Source: Sesamum alatum (Eukaryota > Streptophyta > Magnoliopsida > Lamiales > Pedaliaceae). From it: a stretch of DNA of 64,000 bases. The notes below the pieces were generated by a model. It saw only the letters and a program-made list of their open reading frames with translations, searched no databases and was not told the origin of the DNA. The stretch is taken from NCBI GenBank assembly GCA_034509735.1, contig JACGWO010000005.1, positions 39,896,479-39,960,478 on the forward strand. The letters are read 5' to 3'. The translations under genes were made by a program, and so were the position numbers. This document shows positions 22,499 through 35,020 of this stretch, in pieces (within the stretch, counting starts at the first letter, position 1; each line of letters opens with the position of its first letter).

Positions 22499-23734
22499 CT
22501 GCACAAAGATTTATTAGTCGTCAACACTTATCAAAACAAAGTGTCAAAAGTATGTCGCAGTAAGCATGCCCTTTATCTAGAAGTTTTGTGTTCCACTGAC
22601 ATGAAGATTTTGAACTGAAATTCATTCTAGACCTCAAGTCGAGTCCCAGGGGAAGTTGGGAAACCGATTTTGATCCTCCTACTCAGAAAAAAAATAATAA
22701 AAAAAACAAAAACAAAAGGAGTTCGCTCTAGACCTTTGGGTCATGTCAAGCTCGTATTTACTAATATATCTAGGTTAATTAAATACTTTTGTTTTTGTAT
22801 TGATGACGAGACATGATGTGAAGATTTTCAGTACTAAATTACAAAATGTTCGATAAGAATCCAGTTGAAGAATTGTGATGTAGTATCAACATTGTTCCGT
22901 CTCTTCGTATTCTGTTAAAAAATAGATTTACATCTAAAAATTGCTAAATTGAAGCAAAAGTATATAGGTTTAAGCAATTTTTCAGGAACTTTTTGAGTAT
23001 CGGGAAAACTTGCATAATCATCTTAAATAATAAAGAATGCATAAACTTAACTAATATGAGATGCCAAACATACTTAACCATACATATATATACTGGAAGT
23101 AAGGATAAATTGTTTATTTGTGGAAATCGCATTTTTGGCTACATATATTAGGGCTTTTTTAAATTTAGTCTAATTTGTTATGATTTTCTCATATTGAATC
23201 CCATAAGTTGAAAATTTTCTTAATCTTCGTCCTACGTGTACTTTCTATCCAATAATTAACGAAAAAATATATGAAAATGCACGTGAGACTGCTAAAGGCT
23301 CTGTCAATTATTAAACAAGAAATGCACGTGAGACTGCTAAAGGCTCTGTCAATTATTAAACAAGAAATGCACGTGAGAACTAAAATTGAAAAAAAAATTC
23401 AGCTTACATATGCAATATGAGAAAATCATAACAATGGAACTAGATTGAAAATGACCCTAACGTATAGGATCCAAAATACGATTTTCCCTATTTATTCTCT
23501 TTTTGAAACATGAAATAAGGAGATACTAGTTCTAGCAACATATATATAGCATGTCGCACAAGAAAAATAGTGATCATGGAACAAGCATCTTGTAAATCTT
23601 AAAACAACCATTGCAATATTGTTACGCAATCACAGTTTTATTCGGAAAATCCTATGTGATAAGAAGCCTTCACGAGGAAATGTTTTAAGTAACACAATTG
23701 ACATTGAGTAAGCGAAATAGGAAGAGTTACTTAC
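22499..23734 (-). other. Predicted 3' UTR intron of NLR-3
   Basis: The donor cacag|gtaagt (a near-consensus plant donor) lies 30 nt after the stop codon. The acceptor is ttgtgcag|gcg. The intron is 1236 bp and contains a palindromic element at about 23122-23488. The parallel arrangement in NLR-2 supports it. Confidence 0.55.
23122..23488. mobile_element. Palindromic element with an internal 45-bp tandem repeat
   Basis: The arms ggaaatcgcatttttgg and ccaaaatacgattttccc are inverted, as are the inner 'tatgattttctcatattg' blocks. Inside, a 45-bp unit beginning aatgcacgtgagactgctaa starts at 23276, 23321 and, partly, 23366. The first two copies are identical, suggesting recent expansion. Confidence 0.65.
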
Positions 23735-23764
23735 CTGTGAAGGTATATATGATGCAGTGAGTGA

Positions 23765-25999
23765 TCATTCCTCAAGAGGGAAAATGGAGAGCTTGAATGC
23801 ACCAAACTTGCCATTTTCCTTCTCCTGCTTCCATTTTGCCTCTCCAATTTTCTTGGCAGAGGCAGATGCAAATTTTGTACGGTACAAGTCCAAGACTTGG
23901 AAGTTTTCTATTTCTGCCAGCCCAATAGGAACTTCTTGAAGTTCCTCACAGTTTTGCAGCTCAAGGCGTCTAAGTCGAGGGAAATGATGAGCGGAAGCTA
24001 TCCAGAAAACTAAATCTGTTCGTCCAATGTGCAAGACTTCAAGACGGCGAAAACCTCCGTCCGCTGCCTGCCAGCACTTCCCCATGAATGATTTATCTTT
24101 CAGCTTGAGCACCTCCAAATTCTCCAATAGTCCTAGGATGGACATATGACTCCAATCAAGAAAAGTATCGGATAAAGTTAGGGTCTTCAATTTCTTTGGG
24201 AATTTGTAGGGTGGAGGAAGGCCACGCAATTGGCCTTCTGATGGTGGACTGGGAAAGACATCATTTAGTAGCTCCAGCTTTTCAAGATTTTCCAATCTCC
24301 CCAAACTATCAAATGATCCACTCTTGCCATCTATAAGCATGGCTAGTCGCCCGCGAATGCCCAATTTCTTCAAATTGCGAGCCCTTTCACATACTTCATC
24401 TGTGCAACTTTGTGGTGCAATTGTACCAAGTGTACGAATCTTTTCACCTTCTTTACTACTTTTTCCCGTCTTCGGCAAAATAGTGGATGCATTAGTCTTT
24501 AAATGCCTCAACTGGATCATCTTCCAAATATCAGCTTTGATTTCAAGTGTTCGAGATGTTGTATCAACTACAAGAGTTTGTATGTTCCAAAGCTTGGAGA
24601 AAGCTGCAGGAAGAATTGCTAAATTGATGGATAGGGTGAGATACCTTAAATGAACCAACTGGTACATGTCACTAGGAATTTTTGTAAATTTGATGGGCTT
24701 GACTTCAAGAACTCGTAGCAATTTGAAGGCTGCAGGAATGGCTGAAACATTTTCTGTCTGCAAGGCAACTTCTTCCTTGGAGAAACAAACAAAAGATCGG
24801 ACACGAGGACCATAAGGTTTGCAAGAGATAAAGTTCACGATGTTTGAGTGAATACAAAGACGACGAAACTTTTGTACTTCATTAACCGAAGGTTCAAATC
24901 CATCACTAGACCTTTTCATTTCTTGGAGAAAGTTTTCCCTTTGGTTTCCAGCTTCTTTTATACAAAAATCACGTAGCATGTCATGAATGCGGCACGTTTT
25001 AACTCTACCATCAGATCTCCTCCTGTCAACTCTTAGTAAATTCCTATTAATAAGATCCTCCAAGTAGTTTTCTGCAGTTTCCTCCAAGGTGATACCAGTC
25101 TTTTCTTGTATGAATCCTTCGGCGATCCACATGCGGATCAATTTCCAAACCGGGATCTCATAGTCTTCCGGGAATATTCCCAAGTAGAGAAAGCATGCTC
25201 TCAGGTGGTAAGGCAATTTATCATAACTCAATGCTATAATGTTTTCCATACGTCTTGCAGGGTCTTCACTGAGATATGTACTGACACTGTTAGATACTTT
25301 TGTCCATGCATTTCTCTTTGCAGACATATCATCAGATGCAGAAAACTTTTTGACAAGAATACCTCCTATGACCACAATTGCGAGTGGCAGCCGGTCACAT
25401 TGATCTACAATTAGTTTTCCTAGAACTTCCAACTCAGGAGGGCACCCGGGCTTACCAAAAACCTCCAACTGGAGCAACAACCAACTCTCTTCTTGAGTCA
25501 AGAAACGCAACTTGTGGGGAAGCCTATTTTTATTAGCATACTGACCCACTTCAACATGACGACTGGTAATCAAGACTTTACCCATCTTATTGCTCTTTGG
25601 CAAAGCAATTTGGAGTTTTTCCCAATCCTCAGCTGTCCACACATCATCCATGACAATCAAGAATTTGCCCCTCTCTAGATGAGACGCAACCAGTCGGGCT
25701 AACTCCTGATCACTTTTCTTATCCATGTCCTCATCAAGCCTGGTGAACTCTCTCAGAATGGCAAGAAAGATATTTTTTCTTGTGAACTCTTGAGAGACAT
25801 AAACCCATATGCGAATGGGAAATTCGTATAGGATTGCGGGATCACGGAAAATTTTTCCTGCCAATGTTGTCTTGCCAAGACCAGGCATACCAATGATGGA
25901 GATGACATCAAGTTGTTGAGTTTCTTCAGTTAGATAACCTATTAATTTTTCTGCTTCATCTTCAAAACCCACCACATTCTCTTGTCTCACCGGGGGAGG
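23765..25999 (-). CDS. NLR-3 exon 2: NB-ARC and LRR of an intact type II CNL
   Basis: This is the main coding exon of a coiled-coil NB-ARC LRR receptor, predicted cytoplasmic, that would sense pathogen effectors or their host targets and trigger defence. It joins exon 1 in phase 0 at acceptor ccacag (AG 26001-26000), giving 886 residues in total. Motifs in combined numbering are P-loop GMPGLGKTT 179-187, kinase-2 LIVMDDVW 256-263, KVLITSRH at about 283-290, a GLPLA variant DRLPLA (LPLA 346-349), FPEDYEIP at about 418-425, and IHD (480-482) where most CNLs have MHD. About 350 residues of irregular LRRs follow from about residue 530. It ends FPLEE then TGA. This is the only NLR in the window with no visible break. 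Its specificity cannot be told from sequence. Confidence 0.92.
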   Translation of the reverse strand, partial: PPPVRQENVVGFEDEAEKLIGYLTEETQQLDVISIIGMPGLGKTTLAGKIFRDPAILYEFPIRIWVYVSQEFTRKNIFLAILREFTRLDEDMDKKSDQELARLVASHLERGKFLIVMDDVWTAEDWEKLQIALPKSNKMGKVLITSRHVEVGQYANKNRLPHKLRFLTQEESWLLLQLEVFGKPGCPPELEVLGKLIVDQCDRLPLAIVVIGGILVKKFSASDDMSAKRNAWTKVSNSVSTYLSEDPARRMENIIALSYDKLPYHLRACFLYLGIFPEDYEIPVWKLIRMWIAEGFIQEKTGITLEETAENYLEDLINRNLLRVDRRRSDGRVKTCRIHDMLRDFCIKEAGNQRENFLQEMKRSSDGFEPSVNEVQKFRRLCIHSNIVNFISCKPYGPRVRSFVCFSKEEVALQTENVSAIPAAFKLLRVLEVKPIKFTKIPSDMYQLVHLRYLTLSINLAILPAAFSKLWNIQTLVVDTTSRTLEIKADIWKMIQLRHLKTNASTILPKTGKSSKEGEKIRTLGTIAPQSCTDEVCERARNLKKLGIRGRLAMLIDGKSGSFDSLGRLENLEKLELLNDVFPSPPSEGQLRGLPPPYKFPKKLKTLTLSDTFLDWSHMSILGLLENLEVLKLKDKSFMGKCWQAADGGFRRLEVLHIGRTDLVFWIASAHHFPRLRRLELQNCEELQEVPIGLAEIENFQVLDLYRTKFASASAKKIGEAKWKQEKENGKFGAFKLSIFPLEE

Positions 26000-27242
26000 C
26001 TGTGGAATAATTTTAATGACAAAAGTTAGAAATGGAAGTAATTCTAGCTAAACCTTTACTATCAGTTCAGCACTATTACATTCATTAAGTATATACGGTC
26101 TAACTAAAATTATGCATAACTTATACACCTGATTTATCGAACATTTAAAATATTATAATGCAATGAATGGAAACAAATTATATGTAATAACAATGTTTGA
26201 TGATAATGTTTATAGAAATGAATTTATTGAAATTCAGAAATTAAGCTACAACTTAATTATTATTATTATTAGGGGAAATATCACTTTTTGGTCCCATAAG
26301 TTAGGCCTGTTTCACTTTTAGTACCATTTATTACGGGAGTAGCACTTTTGGTCCCGTAAGTTGCTAAAATTAACACTTTTGGTTCATGTCTATAATTCCG
26401 TCTATTATTTAACGGAGTTGACCATTTTCCGTTAGATTTTTGTGTTGGAGGGAATTTTGGCGCCATTTCTTGCTTAGTGACATTTTTGGAGGGTAATATA
26501 ACTAATTTTAGGAGGGAAAATCGAAGTTTGAAGCTTTGAGTGCAAAGAAAGAGATTTTCCCTCTCTTCACCCAAAAAAATTCAATCTCATTTCCAATTAC
26601 CAGTTTTTAAGTCTTATTCATTGTTGAAATTTAGTAATAATAGAAGAACTTTAAAGCAAAAAAAATTAAATGGGCGAGGAGACTTTTTTTAGTACGTTAT
26701 ATATGACTTGTTAAAGTATTCATATGCTAAGAAATGAGAAATATTTATTTCTTTACTCAATTTCCTCAATTATTGAAGTATTAATAGTTAGTCCACAGAA
26801 AAGTAGGAAACAAGCCACAAGCTGTCACTTTTAATTAAAAAAAACGTTGACTATTTCTTTATCAAAACGACGCACAATATCAAGATGGATAATTAAGCAT
26901 ATATATCAAATTTAAAATTCAATTTAATCAATATATGAATTTTGTCATTAATATCAACCACATGCATGACTAAGCTAGCTGTCCTATTAAATTTAAGTAG
27001 AAATAATATAAGATAAACATAAGTAAAAGACATTTATCACATAAATTAATGCTAAACATTAGAAAGTAACGTTTTATTGCATCATACATACTTTTACGCA
27101 AAAATTATGAAGCAGTAATTAATTTATAACTCTTTTAGTTCAAATATGCAAATAATTATGTATTAGACTTTAATTATTCTGATAATTTGTTGCCTTTTGT
27201 CAATTAAAGAGTTTTAATTATATATTTTCTTATTTTTTTTAG

Positions 27243-27534
27243 CACTTACAAGAAAATTGTTCAATAGCAATAAAAAAAAAAAAATTGCGTCGAGTTAATT
27301 AGTGAATAAATATTCATTGCTAATTTATATTATATAATATAAGAAATTTACTCGTTAATACATTTAGCAACGAAAATTTACTTGCAACGAATTAGCAACG
27401 AATTGTTTAATATATATATATATATATATAAAATAGTGTGTGTAGATTAACAATGAATATTTTACTTGCTAATTAGCTCGACACTGATTTTAGGATCAAT
27501 TTTTTCATAGCTATTAAGATACTTTCTTGTAGTG
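27243..27534. mobile_element. CACTA-like MITE, 292 bp, in NLR-3 intron 1
   Basis: It starts cacttacaagaaaat and ends ctttcttgtagtg, with the 3-bp direct repeat tag on both sides (27240-27242 and 27535-27537). The interior resembles the element at 9243-9529 ('agctcgac' near the right end). Confidence 0.75.
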
Positions 27535-28517
27535 TAGTCTCAACATACAATTTTTTGTTATAAGTGTTAAAAGCGCATTAAAATTGCCCGAAAACCGTGT
27601 GGAACCGCACATTTGGTTTTGGTTTTGAAAGTGACAAATTGACAAATTATTTTGTAGAACCACCGAGAATAAGTTAATTTAAAAATAGCTTAAAAAAAAA
27701 GTCAAAATCGCACCGTGATTACCTCTACTCTATAGGATCTAAATAAATAATAAAAGAAAAGCTAATGTCGTTCATAATTTATCTCATCAACCACCATATG
27801 AATATTTTATGATAATACTTAAAACTATGATACATAAAATTTAAACATATCACAAGTAAATTTAGCACACGTCTTATTTATATTCAGTGACACATATAAT
27901 GATAATTTAGTGACAAAAAACAGGTAAATTTCATTTTCGCCCCTTGTATTATAGCAAAACTGCAAAAGACACCTTATATATATATATATATATTAAAAAT
28001 ATAGTAAAACCCCCCTTATATTTTCATAAATTCTGCGCAAAAGTTCCCTTTTGTTAAAAAACTAACATATATTTATAATTTATTTATTTTGATATATTTT
28101 TATATTATTATATGTATAATATATATTAAAAAAAACCAAAATCTAGACCCTTCATCTTTAAAAAAATTAAAATCTTACGGTTGTTAAGAGTTGATTAGAT
28201 CTAATGACTTTCGTGACTCAAGGGCAGTCCAATTAAAATAAAGATGGTGCGCGCAATAAATAAGGGTGTAACAGGTAATTCAAAAAAAAAAAAAAAATCA
28301 CCAACGTTGGAATTAGTTATCAACGAGGACAAGTGAACAATATATTATAAAAACAACGAGATTTTTTTACTATAGTTTAATACAGAGTTTTTTCCCCGAT
28401 TTTTTTTAACATAGAGAATCTTATGCAATTTATCCTAAAATATACATGATTTTATGCACAATAATTTTATCATCGAAGTGATAAATTTAATTTACACAAT
28501 AGTTACCATTATTAAAA

Positions 28518-29050
28518 TGGATAATTACACCGTCCTCTCATGAGATTTGGTGTAATTACACGTGGATCCTCTATGGTTCAGAAAATTACATCTAACATCC
28601 CTGATGTTTGTTTCCATCTAAAAAATAAATTTATCTGTAAGTCAAAATTCATCGAATTTGTAGATATTGGCAAATAAATGACCAAAAATTCATTTTACCC
28701 TCGATTGACTTATTACTTACTTATTGTAGGTCAAACAAATCTTTTCGAACAAACTGCCCTTACAAGGGAGAAATATACCTCCTTACATGCATTAGCATAT
28801 GAAGATATATAAAAGTAGTTTGGTTTGGTTATGAAAAGATTTATTTGACTTACAATAAGTCAGTAATAACTAATATGAATTCCCACTCATTTTTTTTTTA
28901 CTAATATCAATATACTCAGTGAATTGATTAACAAAGGGATACATCCATTTGTCAGATGGAAACAAACATAAGGGGTGTTAGACATATTCAAACCACAAGA
29001 ATTTATGCGTAATTACATCAAACTTCAAGAAAGCACGATGTAATTATCCC
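28518..29050. mobile_element. Mutator-like MITE, 533 bp, in NLR-3 intron 1
   Basis: Inverted arms (ggataattacacc and gatgtaattatccc), flanked by the perfect 9-bp direct repeat ttattaaaa (28509-28517 and 29051-29059). Same family as 18345-18880. Confidence 0.8.
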
Positions 29051-29263
29051 TTATTAAAACAAAAAATCATTGTACTAATAACAAAATAAAATTTATTATC
29101 ACTCAATATATGTAATTAGTGCTACTCCTAACATTAATATTTCCATAGGTTGGTTTGACATAATATAAGTCAACTCTTATAAGTCAATGTTCATAAAAAT
29201 TCAACAGCCTTAGCATAGATCAGAACCGATCATATTTAAAGATGAAGGGGAAAAGCAGGTTAC

Positions 29264-29689
29264 CTCATATTCTTCAGCCGCTCCATCTCCGACATTGAGG
29301 CTGGCGAAGTCAATCCTGCTTTTGTCGCCGTAGATATCTTTGACCGTGGCGCTAACCTTCTCGATCTCGGTGGCGATGCCGTGGAGTTTGACCGGAGTCT
29401 GGAAAGCTCTGAGGAAGTAATTCTTGGACTTGCTCTCGGCGGCCTGCGTCACGAAGGCGTCGATGATGTCCTCCGCCTCGTAGACGACGTCGCGTATCTG
29501 GCGGACGAGCTCCCGCAGGCTCTCTTCCTTCCGCCGCTTCTTGGTGGAGTCCCGGAGGAAGGCTTTGAAGAGGCGGAGATCGCTCTCCAGCCTCTCCACC
29601 TGGTTTTTGGCGTCGCTGATCAAATGGGTGTGGTAAATCAGTAGCTGCTGGAGGTTGTCCAGCAGGAATTCAACCGCTGCGTCAGCCAT
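29264..29689 (-). CDS. NLR-3 exon 1: Rx-type N-terminal coiled-coil domain
   Basis: ATG at 29689 opens MADAAVEFLLDNLQQLL, and 142 codons follow to the donor gag|gtaacc. It contains the EDVID-type segment EAEDIIDAF at about 72-80. In this family the domain makes inhibitory contacts with NB-ARC and mediates signalling after activation. It aligns without gaps to NLR-2 exon 1 and to the broken exon at 51407-51833. It is more GC-rich than its surroundings. Confidence 0.9.
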
Positions 29690-29785
29690 TGCAGCTCTCC
29701 CTCTCTCTCTCTCTCTAGATTTCTCTCCCTTCCTCTCTCTCTCTCTCTACAATGGGGAGATAGTGTTCGGCCATGCCATTCGCTT

Positions 29786-29795
29786 GTATATATAG
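29786..29795 (-). promoter_or_regulatory. Candidate TATA box of NLR-3
   Basis: CTATATATAC on the minus strand lies about 100 bp upstream of the ATG, followed by a long GA/CT-rich leader (about 29695-29748), as in NLR-2. The position suits a plant core promoter. Confidence 0.45.
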
Positions 29796-29866
29796 ATGTC
29801 AGTAAAGATGTATAAAGTGATGGTCTGACTTTGAAAAATGATTGATGTATATAATTAAGGATTAAT

Positions 29867-30302
29867 TACAATAAGAGTCCTTTAAAAATATAAATTATTT
29901 TTTAAAAAAAATTAAAATTATATTTTCACTTTCTTCGAAAGTTCTCTTTACACTTGACCCCTTCTATTAGAGGTAGAACGAAAAATATTGATATTAACAA
30001 AATAAAATTGTATAATTTTTTTAATTTACTCATCGTTTAACAATCACATGTATATTTTTATATTTATAAAAAAATAAATATAATACATATATATATACAT
30101 GAAGTGATATTAATATTATTATATATTTTTTCGTACTTGCATGGGAATGTTAAATAAAGGGTAATATTAGAAATTTATGTAATTCTTTTTACTGATGTCA
30201 TCGTTTTTCGTTCAGACCCTAGAGAAATAAGGTCAGGTGAAAATCGTGAGTTTTTGAAAGAGTGTATGTAATTTTGGAACATCGTTTGGGGAAAGTGTAT
30301 TA
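29867..30302. mobile_element. Degraded Mutator-like MITE (family of 59388-59887)
   Basis: The left end ggattaattacaa, the internal 'ctttacacttgacccc' and 'agaacgaaaaat' blocks, and the right end gtgtattaagggttaa match the complete copy at 59388-59887, with many changes. The target duplication is not readable. Confidence 0.5.
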
Positions 30303-33300
30303 AGGGTTAAATATACTTTGGCCCCTCAACTATTGTTGAGTTAGCATTCAACCCCGAGACAACCAAGAATATCACTTATCCCCCTATAATTGATTGGTTG
30401 GACAAAATTACCCATTATACTATGAATAATGATATTATAACTAAATATTTAATATTTTTGTACATTAAACCATCATGAAACTATTTTATAATAAAAGAAG
30501 TATCTTAATTAAAAGTATTTAATAAATATAGAATTTAAATGAAATAAAGTAATATATAGGTAATAGAATAAATATACAACAGATATGATATTCCTAATGA
30601 CTCATATATACGTGTAAAAATAAACTGACAATATATATGTGTGACCAAAAAAGTTGAAAAACTTTTTGGGAAGAAAGTATTTTGTTATATTTTTCAAAGA
30701 AAATATATTTGAAAAACGAATATGTAATTACTCATTTTTATCTAAAATAAATAAATAATAATAACTTAATTTATTACAAAATTAACAATAATTTTTTACA
30801 AGATTTTTTATGTATTTATTACACTCATTCATTACTTAACTTTTTGTTTACGAAATTTGAACTACTTAACTTATCACCATGCCACATCACTATAGTTGCC
30901 AAATCACCTGTCATGTAAGAAATTTTTTATTTCTTAATCCACGTGTAAAATGGTCGCCGAAAAGGTGATCAATTCCGACCAAATTAGGGTTTTTGGTCTG
31001 AAATTGCCACTTTTTAAAATTACTGTCCTGAATTGCTATTTTTAAATAGACCTAAACTAAAAGTGCCACCGTCCCTAAAAAAGTGGACCAAAATTATATT
31101 TTTTCTTATTATATTATCACATGGGATATCACAACATACAATATGTGAAATAAACACTATATACTGGATGATTAGATTAATTATTTTTCAATTTTTCATC
31201 CCAATCAATCCGATCATACCTAATTTTATCACACGAACTAAACAAGCCCCTAGTGTATGTAATAAACAACCCTTATTTATGTATTTCTTTCATAATGTGT
31301 ATATATATACATATATAAATTTTGCCCATAAACATTTCGTAAAATTTCAAACAAAATGGGGACATATGATAAATTTTTTCACATGAAATAGCCATTAATA
31401 ATAAAAAAAAATACTAATAATCTCCACAGGCGAGACCAAAAACATTATGTAATGTAAAAACTACTTGTAATTGCTACATACGTGACCAAAAACAATAAAT
31501 AATGACCAAATTGGTCGTTATTAATTGATATAAACAAGGTGGTAACATGCTGATTGTCACCCGGCACCGACCACAATATAACAATTCAGTATAAAATACA
31601 CATAGATCTCAAAACCTAGCTGCCTTAATATTTCAATTATTTTACGGTATGAATACACATGTCAATGGTTCGACTAGTCTAGCACAAACGGACAAAACCC
31701 CGATAGGTACAAAGTAGAATTTTGGAACACTGCCCGAAAGAGTTGAAAAGTCATTACTTAGTTTCAACACCTTTTAAGATGTGCATATTAGGCTTAAATG
31801 TATTTTTGGTCCTGTAATTTAGGTCATGTGTCGCTTTTGTTCTTTAATTTTTTAGAGTAGCATTTTAGTCCTACATCTTTTTAATTTTTATAATTTTTAT
31901 TCTTTTTTTCTCCAGAGTTCACACTTCTCGCGCGGTGGAGATGAACTCCGACGAACAAAAGGACTAAAATCGCAAAAATTATAAACAACAGGACCAAAAT
32001 GTTATCCTAAAAAGTTAAAAACGAAAACGTTACATGACCTGAATTACGGGATGAAAAATGGATTTAATCCTGCAGATTATGTACCTTTTCTCATTATTAT
32101 GAGATAGGTTTTTCGTTTTGAGTTTAATTCATATTTTTTTCTCTTACTTTACATGACCTCTCACCTCACTTTATTTGAATTATCGTAAGTTATTTATTAT
32201 TTTTAGTTATATTGATGTATTTATTGAATCAATATTGTTCAATTTATCAAGATATTGATATAATCATATATTTAATTTATATATTGTTCCTAAAACACAA
32301 TTGTTAATGATTATAAATGAATCTTGGTGTATAGATGGTCTATATTCAATAATCATTTTAGAGAAAAAAAAAAAATAGTCAATATTCCATTTGAGACACA
32401 ATCATGGCCAAAAAAAAAAAAAAAAGAATTATTCAATCAATTACGCCTTAAAAATTATGGCAAATCAATACTATCTGTCATATTCAAATAAAATTGAAGT
32501 AAAAATTTAAATTTTGAACATAATCAGTCTTTATTCGTTATAGTTTTACCTGTGTAAAAACATTTGTCATTGTTTTCAGTTGTAGCTAATGTATTGGCCG
32601 TGCTTGCACAAACAACACTAATAACCGTTGCACAACTATTATAATTAATTAGTATTCGTCATGATTTTTAACTTTTAACCATAATAATTAACTATAACGG
32701 AAAGTTATAATTCTTCTGGGGAATATTGTAAACATATTAACTCCACGGCCTTCAACCACAAAATATCTTATGATTATTGTGTCTATCTTTCGGACTTGAA
32801 ATACAAATTTCATTTTTATCGATCGACATGTATAACAGGTTCGTTGACTCCATATTATGTGAACTCTTACATGAACTGGCCAGATAATTAAAATAAAAAT
32901 ATAATAAAATATGATATGATTAAATTATGATGGACGTTACCAAAAACAATTAATAGACTATGGCAAGTTGTTGCTTGTTAATTGACATAAATAAGCTAGC
33001 ATAGTACTACTGACAATACTACATACTAATTTTTATTAGAAGTTTCTGCATTTAATTCTTTTTGTTGATATATAACAAACAATTGTCGGTGAGTAATTTG
33101 TAAATATTCATGTAAGCAGTCCAATAATCAGCCCTAGTGCGTAACGGTGAACAAAGTCGAAACTCCCAAATTACTTTTGTAAAAAGAAATCAAACATGTA
33201 CAAAAATATAACATAAATACAAATTATATATATGATTAATTAGGATTTAGATTATTTTACTATTAACATGAAACCCTAAATGGTCTATTAATCTAGCAAC

Positions 33301-34839
33301 AAAACGCCAATGTTTTCCTAGGTAATTAAGACCTAGCAACTTGAACTATCCATATATAATATATACATAAGAAAACAAATTAAATTATCACCGTATATAT
33401 AGTTAATATACCTAATTTGAAGATAGTATGTAAAATTATTCTGTAAAATATCACCATGTAACTTAGATACATTGAAGATTTGTTTTAATATGCATTTTTT
33501 TTTATAAAAAAATTAATTATTCTTCAATTAATTGATTGCACATGGTGGGTACTTGAAATTTTGACAAAATATCTATTGTAATCCATGTCATGAGCACTTA
33601 GTGAAATAATTATTTTGAATTCTCATAATGCTAAACAAAAGAAGGGGTTTGATGAACGTACAATAAGATTATATGGAATTATCACATGCTGCACAAAACA
33701 CAATGTAAGAAGAACATTTTATCTGTCAATGTGAAACTATTAATATTAAGGTTTATTGATTGTTTAGCAGCCGGGTTACATATACCTCAAATGCGTTATT
33801 TATTTATTTGGCTGGACACGCACTACTTGATCATAAACCAGTATAAATCAAATTACATACATACCTGAGACATTTTGAACTTTGGAATATTAATCTCTTA
33901 TAAATCTCTTATTAAAATAGACTTAATATGTAGATCACGAGTTTTTGAACTTCAAAATATTTATTTTTTTATTCATTTACCGTATGCTATTAAAATTTTA
34001 ACATTTCATATTTTCACGCTCGATGCATATAAGAACAAACTTCGCGGTGATTTCTTTGAGAAATACTCGATCAAGAGTTGGCTTATAGTAATAGCTGAAA
34101 ATGATACTATTGGCTCATGAAAAAAAAACGCGCAATAAGCAGAGAGACTTCTGGCCACGTTCGTCTTGCATATAATAACACTAATTAATACTAAAATATA
34201 AATAATCAAGGTGACATATTCATAGAAACAGCTTGTAATATTTTTTTAAAAAAAAGTTGACATATTCAGCATAGATTTCGTGTCACGTCTTTGCTGTTTT
34301 AAATCTGTCAATTAATTTCTTTTTACTCTTATAAATGCTCCAGTTACATCTTTTTTGTACTCATAGAAATCTCAAAAAAAAGAAAAATTATAAAATCTAG
34401 CAATTTGGTTTAACGATTTTTATAGAATAAGTTATATATTTTTTCGTAGACATAAACATCTTGGTGTTATAATTCTAAAGTTTTTAATTTAAAATATAAT
34501 TGTGTAAATAGTAATATAGTGGGACAACTTCTGCGGCTACGAGGAACCTCCGGTTTCTAAGAAATTCAGAAACACAATGACTACACATAAAAAAATTCTT
34601 AGACTTTAGATTGAATATTAAATATATACATCTACATTATTACAATAGTTTTAAAAAAATAAAATTAGAACTATTATTTATTTTTATATTTCTTCTGAAA
34701 GTATACTGTCAGATTGTAAAAATCTACCTATCTTGAGTTTGAAAATTATTTTTACTTTCAAATAATTATGATTGAAAATTCTGGGATAATGACATAAAGA
34801 TGTTAGGAGTATGTAGAATAAGGTTTCATAATTTTTTCG
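30303..34839. other. AT-rich intergenic region between NLR-3 and NLR-4
   Basis: I can support no gene. It holds a MITE at 31791-32070, a possible decayed element arm at about 30303-30420 ('ggcccctcaactattg'), and many short A/T runs. Several open frames of 60-117 codons here are AT-driven and show no family resemblance. Confidence 0.5.
31791..32070. mobile_element. Mutator-like MITE, 280 bp
   Basis: The arms ggcttaaatgtatttttggtcc and gatgaaaaatggatttaatcc are inverted. The flanks tgcatatta (31782-31790) and tgcagatta (32071-32079) match at 8 of 9 bases. Confidence 0.7.
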
Positions 34840-35020
34840 ATTTTATTGCAATTTACCCTATAATATTAAAAATGAGTCAATTGTGTCCCTTTACGGGAAA
34901 AAATAACAATTTACCTCCCTATTTTAAGGGAGTAAATTACTTCATTTAAAAAATACATAAAGATATTTTGTTATTTTATTATTCATAGGGGGTGTATTTT
35001 GCACATAACTCATGTCACAA
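34840..35020. mobile_element. Short degraded 'aatttaccccc' MITE upstream of NLR-4
   Basis: Inverted arms ('ttgcaatttaccc' and 'gggggtgtattttgca') meet at about 34925. Same family as 8801-9065 and 39738-39980. It lies about 260 bp upstream of the NLR-4 start. Confidence 0.5.

Larger units (their letters stand above)
26000..29263 (-). other. Intron 1 of NLR-3 (3264 bp)
   Basis: It runs from donor gag|gtaacc (exon end 29264) to acceptor ccacag|cct, at the same codon position and phase as the NLR-2 intron. It is larger partly because it holds transposons: elements at 27243-27534 and 28518-29050, and a 'cttttggtccc' element arm at about 26275-26470. I see no gene in it. Confidence 0.8.

Noticed and set aside
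26281..26574. A 97-codon frame in NLR-3 intron 1
   Set aside because: It is made of 'ttttggtccc' MITE arm sequence translated in one frame.
31033..31386. A 117-codon plus-strand frame
   Set aside because: AT-driven, rich in Ile, Phe and Asn, begins inside a repeat arm, and has no recognisable domain or splice context.
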